From contig CADBPK010000038.1 in NCBI GenBank assembly GCA_902796465.1, positions 1 to 13,182 on the forward strand: a stretch of DNA of 13,182 nucleotides. The letters run 5' to 3'. The notes beneath the pieces were generated by a model, which made no database searches, was not told the DNA's origin, and was given only the letters and a program-made list of their open reading frames with translations. Shown piece after piece: positions 1 through 6,450 of this stretch (positions are counted from its first letter, which is position 1; every line of letters starts with the position of its first letter). The translations under genes and the position numbers were made by a program. This DNA is from an uncultured Erysipelotrichaceae bacterium (GTDB taxonomy: Bacteria > Bacillota_I > Bacilli_A > Erysipelotrichales > Erysipelotrichaceae).

Positions 1-84
1 TACCCAAGCGGTTGAAGGGGCGGGCTTGGAAAGCTCGTAGATCGGTAAAACGGTGCCGGGGTTCAAATCCCCGTTTCTGCGCCA
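1..84 (+). tRNA. tRNA-Ser (anticodon GGA), 5' end cut by the window
   Basis: This is the 3' part of a class II tRNA. The anticodon arm has stem CGGGC/GCTCG and loop TTGGAAA, giving anticodon GGA at 28-30, which reads UCC and UCU serine codons. A long variable arm follows, as expected for tRNA-Ser, then the T arm with GTTCAAATC. The 3' acceptor strand TTTCTGC is followed by discriminator G, the serine identity base, and an encoded CCA at 82-84. The window opens at about tRNA position 8, so the 5' acceptor strand, expected to be close to GCAGAAA, lies just outside. Confidence 0.95.
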
Positions 85-95
85 TATATGAAAAT

Positions 96-118
96 CCGCA
101 TAAATATGCGGTTTTTTT
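96..118 (+). terminator. Intrinsic terminator after tRNA-Ser
   Basis: CCGCATA (96-102) and TATGCGG (105-111) form a hairpin followed directly by seven T residues (112-118). It lies 11 bases after the tRNA CCA end, so it is the likely end of the tRNA transcript. Confidence 0.85.
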
Positions 119-194
119 ATTGTCCGGAGTACATCATGGGACATTTCACGAACGGTAATCATATATTCTGCGTTCGATTTTCACAGTATTTATG

Positions 195-221
195 TTGTAC
201 CGCGGTTTGTTATGATATAGT
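195..221 (+). promoter_or_regulatory. Extended -10 promoter of the MATE gene
   Basis: TG at 208-209, one spacer base and TATGAT (211-216) form an extended -10 element (TGnTATGAT). TTGTAC at 195-200 resembles a -35 box but is only 10 bases away from TATGAT; it would sit 15 bases from the alternative -10 TATAGT (216-221). An 8-bp palindrome, ACCGCGGT (199-206), lies just upstream and could be an operator half or chance. Either -10 puts the transcript start only a few bases before the ATG at 231. Nothing else was recognised in 119-194 except a weak inverted repeat (CGAACG 149-154, CGTTCG 171-176). Confidence 0.5.
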
Positions 222-230
222 CAAATAGTT

Positions 231-1610
231 ATGAGAAACGAACACATTTACAGAAGAACACTTCATATTGCGCTGCCGATCATGATTCAGAACGGCGTGA
301 CAAATTTCGTAAACATGCTGGACAACATCATGGTCGGACAGATCGGAACCGCCCAGATGTCAGGGGTCGCAATCGTCAACCAGCTGATGTTTGTTTTTAA
401 TCTGTGCATATTCGGCGGTCTGGCGGGTATCGGCATTTTTACAGCGCAGTATTTCGGAAAAGGAAATCATGACGGTGTCAAAAGTACTTTCCGGCTGATG
501 TTCATCACCGCGCTGATATTGACCGGAATCGGCGCAGCTGTTTTCCTGCTCTCTGGGGATCCCCTGATCAGTCTGTATCTCCATGGTGAAGGAAGCGCCG
601 CTGCGGCTGCGGATACGCTGATCTATGCGAAACGTTATCTGTGGATCATGCTGGCAGGAATCCTGCCTTTCGCCCTGACCCAGGTCTATTCTTCCGTACT
701 CCGTTCCTGCAATGAGACTGTGATCCCGATGCGGGCAAGCCTGCTGGCTGTTACAGTCAACCTCATAGGCAACTATGTTCTCATTTACGGAAAATTCGGA
801 TTCCCTGCCCTCGGTGTCCAGGGTGCCGCTGCGGCCACTGTTCTTTCCCGTTTTGTGGAACTTAGCTTTATTGCTGTCCATGCCCATCGGAAAGATGACC
901 GCTTCCCGTATATGCACAAGGTGTATTCCTCCCTTGCGGTTCCGGCGGAACTGGTCCGCAGCTGTGCTGTCAAAGGAGCCCCGCTTCTGGTCAATGAATT
1001 CCTGTGGTCCAGCGCCATGGCTACGCTGACCCAGATCTACTCGAGGATCGGCCTCGATGTCATCGCTGCCCTGAATATCGCGCAGACCATGAACAACCTC
1101 TTCAATATATCCTTTATTGCTCTCGGCAGCGCCACCGGCATCATTATCGGTCAGGAACTCGGGGCCGGTCATTTTGATACGGTGAAACGGGATGCCAACC
1201 GGATCACATTGTTCACAATGGGGTTCTGTATCGTTCTCGGCATCCTATCCTTCGCGTTGTCCGGGTACTTCCCCCTGCTGTATAAAACAACGGATCCCAT
1301 CCGTCAGACCGCGTCAGGCCTGATCAGGATCGCTGCCGTATGCATGCCGGTCTACGCTTATACAAACGCGTCATACTTTATCCTCCGCTCCGGCGGGAAA
1401 ACGATCATTACGTTCCTGTTTGATTCCTGTTTCTGCTGGTGTGTATCCATACCCGTTGCATGGCTTCTTGTCAGCGGTACTTCCTTCTCCATCCTTCTCG
1501 TATATCTCATCGTGCAGAGCACGGAACTGATCAAATGCGTCGTCGGATTCATCCTTGTGGAAAAGGAATACTGGATCAACGACCTGACAGGTCTCGGAGA
1601 AACTGCCTGA
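231..1610 (+). CDS. MATE family efflux transporter (multidrug/toxin exporter)
   Basis: The 459-residue protein has the usual length of MATE (COG0534) exporters, which pump cationic drugs or metabolites out in exchange for Na+ or H+. About twelve hydrophobic segments form two related halves. The N-terminus (MRNEHIYRRTLHIALPIMIQN) has the family pattern of a short basic stretch running into an ALP(I/L)-type first helix, followed by a conserved-looking 'MLDNIMVGQIG' segment at about 29-39 (the usual D-x-x-(M/F)-(V/I)-G signature). A second-half counterpart occurs near 255-310. The start at 231 is supported by this N-terminus, yet the bases before it (TCAAATAGTT) contain no Shine-Dalgarno. With the promoter this close, translation is probably from a nearly leaderless mRNA. 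The gene stands alone between the tRNA terminator and a bidirectional terminator. Substrate cannot be told from sequence. Confidence 0.93.
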   Translation: MRNEHIYRRTLHIALPIMIQNGVTNFVNMLDNIMVGQIGTAQMSGVAIVNQLMFVFNLCIFGGLAGIGIFTAQYFGKGNHDGVKSTFRLMFITALILTGIGAAVFLLSGDPLISLYLHGEGSAAAAADTLIYAKRYLWIMLAGILPFALTQVYSSVLRSCNETVIPMRASLLAVTVNLIGNYVLIYGKFGFPALGVQGAAAATVLSRFVELSFIAVHAHRKDDRFPYMHKVYSSLAVPAELVRSCAVKGAPLLVNEFLWSSAMATLTQIYSRIGLDVIAALNIAQTMNNLFNISFIALGSATGIIIGQELGAGHFDTVKRDANRITLFTMGFCIVLGILSFALSGYFPLLYKTTDPIRQTASGLIRIAAVCMPVYAYTNASYFILRSGGKTIITFLFDSCFCWCVSIPVAWLLVSGTSFSILLVYLIVQSTELIKCVVGFILVEKEYWINDLTGLGETA

Positions 1611-1615
1611 TATAT

Positions 1616-1643
1616 AAAAAAGGAAACACCTGTTTCCTTTTTT
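1616..1643. terminator. Bidirectional terminator between convergent genes
   Basis: AAAAAAGGAAACA (1616-1628) pairs perfectly with TGTTTCCTTTTTT (1631-1643) across a two-base gap. The T run serves plus-strand transcripts from the MATE gene, which stops six bases upstream. The A run is read as U on the minus strand and serves the histone-like gene, which stops 29 bases away. One hairpin therefore closes both converging units. Confidence 0.92.
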
Positions 1644-1671
1644 GATGTAACAGCCTGAATGCATCGGGCGG

Positions 1672-1962
1672 CTATTCTATGTTCAGCCCTTCCAGCCTCG
1701 TCAGTCCGCCGGCTGCCTTTTCGACAATCACGTTAATGATCTTTTTCTCGAGCGCATTGCACTTCCGGTAATTGGTGACCAGTTTTTTCTCCGCCGCCGT
1801 CAGTTTGATGCTTGCCGTTGTTGTTTTTTTCCTGGCGGTTGTCTTTTTTTTGTCAGTTGTTTTCTTTTTCGCGGCTGTGGTCTTGCCGGACGCAGAAGAA
1901 GTCTTCTTCTTTGCGGTGGTTGTTTTTTTCTTCGCCGCTGCTGCTTTTGTGATCTCTTCCAT
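1672..1962 (-). CDS. Lys/Ala/Thr-rich histone H1-like protein (putative nucleoid-associated)
   Basis: The 96-residue protein has two parts. Residues 7-50 are low complexity, built of KKKT-type units (KKKT at 11-14, 18-21, 32-35 and 38-41) separated by T, A and S, like the basic tail of eukaryotic histone H1 or bacterial Hc1/HctB/AlgP-type proteins. Residues 51-96 have balanced composition and predicted helical character (SIKLTAAEKKLVTNYRK onward) with one Cys at 68, and form a small conserved-looking domain that I do not recognise. The likely role is nonspecific DNA or RNA binding, inferred from composition only. The ATG at 1962 is preceded by AAAGGGGA at a good distance; that site overlaps the stop of the LRR gene, which ends 13 bases upstream, so translational coupling is likely. 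Reading further upstream would enter the LRR gene out of frame and is rejected. A-runs of up to eight bases make the gene prone to slippage. Confidence 0.8.
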   Translation of the reverse strand: MEEITKAAAAKKKTTTAKKKTSSASGKTTAAKKKTTDKKKTTARKKTTTASIKLTAAEKKLVTNYRKCNALEKKIINVIVEKAAGGLTRLEGLNIE

Positions 1963-1975
1963 TATAAATCCCCTT

Positions 1976-4900
1976 TTATTCAATATCATCGACCCACGGT
2001 ATGCCGTTGCTTTCGGCATATCTGGCCGCTTCCGTATTCTTGTGACAGTGAATGGTAATGCTGTATCTTTGTTCCGCAGTATAATCCGCCTTGAACGGGC
2101 TGCTGAATCCGATGACGGAGTCCGGGATAACCACATCCGTGATCCCGGGACTGAAACTGAAGCTGTACATCTCCAGATGCTGGATTCCGTCAGGTACTGT
2201 TACGGTTCCCGAAACAGCTGTAGCGGCAGATATGATCTTCGTTTTCTCCCTGTCCATCAGGAATATGCCGTCTGTACTGTACAGTTCATTTCCGGAGTCA
2301 ACTTCAAATCCGTCAAACAGGATACCGCAGAACGAAGAGCCTGTCACTTTCGTATCTTTCCCGATATGGATCACGTCATCACCGATGCGGTGCTGTTCCT
2401 TGTTGTTGTAGAAGGCGTAATTGCCGACTGCCTTGAGATTAGCCGGCAGATGGAAATCACGCATGTTCTCCCCTGTCACAAACACATAGTTTCCGATCGT
2501 CTCAACACTGTCGGGAAGAACCGGATTTTCCAGTTCCGTGAATCCGAAAGCATGCTCCCCGATCGTCTTCAGATGGCTGCCGAACTGCACTTCTTTCAGA
2601 TAGTGGACGCCGCCCAGCCCGTTCTTCTGAATTTCCAGAAGACTTTCCGGCAGGATGACTTTTTCTGTATTGATGTTTGACACAAATGCATCCGTACAGA
2701 TGACTTCCGTTCCTTCCGGAACCGTGATGACGCCGTCTTCATCATAATTCAGACAGACGATCAGCTGCTTCCCGTCCCCGGAGAACAGCATTTTGCCGTT
2801 GGAAGTAAAATTCTCCGCGTCTTCCGGTATATTGATCTCTTCAAGACCCCAGAAAGAACTCAGGATCTTTGGTTCAAAGGATTCAAGTTTCCGCGGAAGA
2901 TTCAGTGTCGTTGTTCCTGAGGGATCAAATGCTGCCGGACTTCCTTCCGGAGGCTCTCCTTCGTATATTTCTGTCACCGGTACATCTTTGATCGTATCCG
3001 GAACAGTCAGGACAGTATCCTCTCCCTGATAGGCGATAAACGCCGCATGATCGGGATATACATCAAAGAACATCTCTCCGGATTCGGTCGTCTCCGAAAC
3101 TCTTTCTTTGACCCGCATAGCAGGATCCGTCACATGATCAAACTGGATATTATATTTCTGGGCATATGCCTCAGCGGCAGATCCCTCGCTGCAGTGGATG
3201 ATGACGGAATACAGAGGTATGCTGTTCCCGTTTTCATCTTCCCCGTATGTGTCTATAGGGAATGTTCTTTCCGCAAAACGGAACGTATTGTCCGGCACAA
3301 AGAATTCCTTTGCTGTATCAATATCCTCCAGAATTCCGATATTCAGCGTAGTGACGGATTCCGGGATCACGATCAGTTCACCCATTTCCCTCGGGCTTTC
3401 CAGAATGGTATCCCCTGCCTTGTTTGTCAGGAATCCGCCCGATGACGCGTAAGTCGGGTTTGCCGGATCGACTTCAAATTTAGTCAGGCGCAGTCCGTTG
3501 AAAGTTTTCGCGCCAATATAGCGGACATTCCTGCCGATATGTACAGACTCGATGACAGGCCGTTCTTCACGGTTCCACATATATCCGTATTCATCCGCGA
3601 ATACACATTCCCCGATCTCCTCCAGGCTGTCCGGAAAACGGATCTCTTTAAGTGAGGCGGCTGCGTAGAACGCGTCATTACCGATCTTCTTCAGCGTTTC
3701 CGGCATCAGGACCTTTTCCAGAACACACTCCGCAAAGGCACCGTATCCGATACTTTCGCAGCCTTCCGGAATTTCATAGCCTCCTTTTTTCCCGCCGGGA
3801 AACTGGATCAGTATTTTTCCGTCTTTGTTAAAGAGGACGCCGTCAATATCCCTATACGCGGTATTCTTTTCCGACACGCGGATCTCCTGTAGACTGCCGC
3901 ATCTGCCGAAGGGCATTCCGCCGATGCTGTTCAAGGAAGAAGGAAGTGTTACCGATTCCAGACCGCACTCATCAAAAGCTGCGCGCCCGATGGATTCCAG
4001 TCCTTCCGGCAGTTCGATCTGTTTCAGAGATTCACAGCCGCGGAACGCTCTCGGACCGATCGTTTTCAGCCCTGCAGGCAGCCGGATCTCCTCCAGACTT
4101 TTCGTGCGGTAGAACGCATCTTCATCGACTGTGGTAACGGAATCCGGCAGGATCACCTTCTTCAGTGTCTCCGGATACGCTGCATATCTCTGCGAGACCA
4201 GGGTGACAGGTTTTCCCTCTATTGCGGAAGGAATACGAAGTTCTTCATCCTCCCCTTCAAACCCGGTTATTTCCGCATGATCATCAGATAACACATAATA
4301 CAACTTCCCGTTTCCGGATGTCATGGACTGATGATCCTCAGCGCCTAAGAACGGCAGATCGATGTATTCCGTCGCGTGACTTTCATCATGTACATCCCGA
4401 CAGATAAACTGAATTATGAATTCCTCTTTATAATCTGATAAATGTCTTTTCTCAAAATGGAAATTACTTTCCAGATCCACCGGTGTATATTCGATCCCGC
4501 CGCTTTTCCATTCATAGAACGGCTTCATATTTCCGTCCGCGTCACGTTCGGGTTTATAGGATCCGAATGCCCCGTCAATGATCGTCTTGTACCGGGACGC
4601 GTCGATGGAACCCTTTCCGGCGAGACCGGCACCGTTTTCCGATGCAGTAATGTCATTGATCAGGACCTGGTCACTGCCGTTTTTCAGCTGGACGGTGATC
4701 TGGACTTCCTCATCCGCGCGGGAATCAAAATCCTTGAAATCCGATCCTGACGAAAGAAATGTCCTTATCGTCTTCAGACTTTCACTTCCATCACTTTTTT
4801 CCGTCATTACAAACGACCATGGATCCGCGCTTTCGCTGAGATCGGAAACAGCCCCGATCACCTCCGGATCTTCCGGCACATGCAGGACATTGTTTTCATC

Positions 4901-6406
4901 CGGTTCGACGATGACATTGCAGAGGGAAAATGAATATCCGTTCACTTCATTTCGCCGCATGATGGTATAGACAGCTTTCTTCAGATCCTTTGCCTGGTCA
5001 TCCGTCAGCTGCAGTGTGATCTCGTGATCATGATATTCCGGCTTTGCCAGTTTCCAGTCTGTCTCCGTTTCCCCTGCTTTTGCGCGGGAATGCAGACCTG
5101 CCAGCTCCTGGGCAGAGTCGGTCTGGTATGTATCGATCTCCATGGATTCTTCATAGAGCTGTTTGTTTTCTCCCGGGAAGTACATTGACAGTCCGCTGAC
5201 ATGGTCCACATTCGTTGTCTGATGAACAACAAACTGCTCAAGATTTGTCCGTACATCATTTACTTCATCCGGATACCGGTCTTCAAATCTGGAAACAAAA
5301 TCCAGCACATCGATCAGGTCGAACGAATCCTCCGCGCTGCCGGAAGCACTGAGTCCGAATGCCTTGACTTTGGAGAGGATCTGCGAGATCTCCGCATATG
5401 TTTCCTCGTCATAATCCCCGCATATACGGGCATAGAACCTGTCCATGGCCTGCACAAAATCATCTGTCTTTGAAAGATCCAGCACAGCAAGCGTCGCATC
5501 CGGATGGAAGAATTCCGTCTGGTTTTCTTCATAATACGACCCATACGCATCTACGACCGACATAACAACATCCTTCGGATCCGGTTCCGTATTCAGGATC
5601 TCGAGGAAAGAATAATCCCAGCCGTCGCCGGCCTCCAGTTCCTCTGAGCCGACCATGTATGAAGCGTAATCCTTCCAGAGGGAAGCAAGTTCTATGGAGC
5701 CCATCAGACATGCGTCAAATCCGACGAAGTCCAGTTTGGTGTCCTTTGCGAAAATCGTGGAATCCATTCCTTCCCGGATCTCCTGCAGAAGCAGGCTGTC
5801 ATTGCTGAAAAGCTCGTCAGCCCCGTATCCCCATACCGGACCGCCGCCGTGGTTCCAGCAGATCAGTCCATAGTGTTCAGCGGGGTAATTCTTTGTACAG
5901 TAATTGATAAAGGAACCAAGCGTAAAGGAAGACCCCATATCCGCAGTCTCATCCGTTGAAGCTACGATACGTTCTTCTTCCGGCATGGACATATCCAGGA
6001 CGCTGTTCTGCGTATTCGGCACACCGCAGTTCCATCTGCGGCTCCCGCCGGCCAGAACGATGATATTGGTCTTGCTGTAATCCACATCCGCCGCTTCGAT
6101 CTCCCGCAGATCGTTTGTCGCCGCCCCGTTCCTGCTTTCAAGATTGGAACCGACCATATAGATCATGATCGTATATGGTTTCTTTGAACCTTTGATCTTC
6201 TGGATCGCTTTCAGCTCCGACTGCTTCGCATCGACCTGCCGGGTCCTGTTGTCCATTGCCCTGTGCACGTCTGTTTCGGAAGCGCCGAGTATTTCAAGCT
6301 GCGGTTTCGATGATGCGCTTTCTCCCGGTGCTTCTGCCGTACAGCCCGCAAGCAGGGAGAGTGCGATCAGCGGAATCTCTACGATTTTCTGTATTTTCTG
6401 TTTCAT
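1976..6406 (-). CDS. Clostripain-family (C11) peptidase-BspA-type LRR lipoprotein
   Basis: Very long surface lipoprotein (1476 residues). Residues 1-22 are a lipoprotein signal peptide ending LLAGC, with Cys22 lipidated. Residues about 78-415 form a peptidase C11 (clostripain-like, caspase fold) domain: catalytic His186 in WNHGG and Cys233 in GFDACLMGS are both present, so it is probably active. Residues about 450-690 are a beta-rich linker I do not recognise. Residues about 700-1092 and 1108-1476 are two BspA-like LRR (LRR_5) blocks with repeats of the form L-x-x-I-x-L-P-x-x-L-x-x-I-G-x-x-A-F. Each block opens with a related D-H-A-x-I/F segment and ends with a similar YS-V/I-T/I-IHC cap. BspA-type repeats are known in adhesins; binding plus cleavage of a host or glycoprotein target is inference. 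I chose ATG 6406 because GGTGA lies 5 bases before it. An in-frame GTG at 6415 overlaps that ribosome site and would add three residues. Confidence 0.9.
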   Translation of the reverse strand: MKQKIQKIVEIPLIALSLLAGCTAEAPGESASSKPQLEILGASETDVHRAMDNRTRQVDAKQSELKAIQKIKGSKKPYTIMIYMVGSNLESRNGAATNDLREIEAADVDYSKTNIIVLAGGSRRWNCGVPNTQNSVLDMSMPEEERIVASTDETADMGSSFTLGSFINYCTKNYPAEHYGLICWNHGGGPVWGYGADELFSNDSLLLQEIREGMDSTIFAKDTKLDFVGFDACLMGSIELASLWKDYASYMVGSEELEAGDGWDYSFLEILNTEPDPKDVVMSVVDAYGSYYEENQTEFFHPDATLAVLDLSKTDDFVQAMDRFYARICGDYDEETYAEISQILSKVKAFGLSASGSAEDSFDLIDVLDFVSRFEDRYPDEVNDVRTNLEQFVVHQTTNVDHVSGLSMYFPGENKQLYEESMEIDTYQTDSAQELAGLHSRAKAGETETDWKLAKPEYHDHEITLQLTDDQAKDLKKAVYTIMRRNEVNGYSFSLCNVIVEPDENNVLHVPEDPEVIGAVSDLSESADPWSFVMTEKSDGSESLKTIRTFLSSGSDFKDFDSRADEEVQITVQLKNGSDQVLINDITASENGAGLAGKGSIDASRYKTIIDGAFGSYKPERDADGNMKPFYEWKSGGIEYTPVDLESNFHFEKRHLSDYKEEFIIQFICRDVHDESHATEYIDLPFLGAEDHQSMTSGNGKLYYVLSDDHAEITGFEGEDEELRIPSAIEGKPVTLVSQRYAAYPETLKKVILPDSVTTVDEDAFYRTKSLEEIRLPAGLKTIGPRAFRGCESLKQIELPEGLESIGRAAFDECGLESVTLPSSLNSIGGMPFGRCGSLQEIRVSEKNTAYRDIDGVLFNKDGKILIQFPGGKKGGYEIPEGCESIGYGAFAECVLEKVLMPETLKKIGNDAFYAAASLKEIRFPDSLEEIGECVFADEYGYMWNREERPVIESVHIGRNVRYIGAKTFNGLRLTKFEVDPANPTYASSGGFLTNKAGDTILESPREMGELIVIPESVTTLNIGILEDIDTAKEFFVPDNTFRFAERTFPIDTYGEDENGNSIPLYSVIIHCSEGSAAEAYAQKYNIQFDHVTDPAMRVKERVSETTESGEMFFDVYPDHAAFIAYQGEDTVLTVPDTIKDVPVTEIYEGEPPEGSPAAFDPSGTTTLNLPRKLESFEPKILSSFWGLEEINIPEDAENFTSNGKMLFSGDGKQLIVCLNYDEDGVITVPEGTEVICTDAFVSNINTEKVILPESLLEIQKNGLGGVHYLKEVQFGSHLKTIGEHAFGFTELENPVLPDSVETIGNYVFVTGENMRDFHLPANLKAVGNYAFYNNKEQHRIGDDVIHIGKDTKVTGSSFCGILFDGFEVDSGNELYSTDGIFLMDREKTKIISAATAVSGTVTVPDGIQHLEMYSFSFSPGITDVVIPDSVIGFSSPFKADYTAEQRYSITIHCHKNTEAARYAESNGIPWVDDIE

Positions 6407-6417
6407 CGTTTTCACCC

Positions 6418-6442
6418 AAAAAACCGGAATGATTCCGGTTTT
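6418..6442 (-). terminator. Terminator-like hairpin between the two lipoprotein genes
   Basis: Read on the minus strand, a ten-base stem AAAACCGGAA/TTCCGGTTTT with loop TCA is followed by a run of six T in all. It starts 8 bases after the stop of the transglutaminase-like gene and its T run ends 11 bases before the ATG of the LRR gene. It is either a true terminator, leaving the LRR gene to readthrough or an unseen promoter, or an attenuator that lowers expression of the very large second gene. Confidence 0.8.
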
Positions 6443-6450
6443 GTTTTCTG

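Noticed and set aside
119..194. Inverted repeat CGAACG/CGTTCG and TATATT (162-167) as a second promoter or small RNA.
   Set aside because: The arms are only six bases with a 16-base spacer, no -35 lies at a suitable distance from TATATT, and no terminator follows.
1..230. tRNA-Ser 3' end as an integration (att) site for a mobile element.
   Set aside because: No integrase gene follows, and the T-arm and acceptor end of the tRNA is not repeated elsewhere in the window.
360..1172. 270-codon open frame on the minus strand.
   Set aside because: It is antisense to the MATE gene; composition is charged and patternless, and the sense frame has clear family features.
1772..2680. 302-codon open frame on the plus strand with a strongly hydrophobic N-terminus.
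   Set aside because: It is antisense to the histone-like gene and the LRR gene. Its Val/Phe-rich start is the complement of lysine and threonine codons, not a real membrane protein, and no ribosome site precedes it.
1979..4309. Repeated LRR codons as a CRISPR-like or DNA-level repeat array.
   Set aside because: Similarity is at the protein level with variable spacing and no conserved DNA repeat, so it is ordinary LRR structure.
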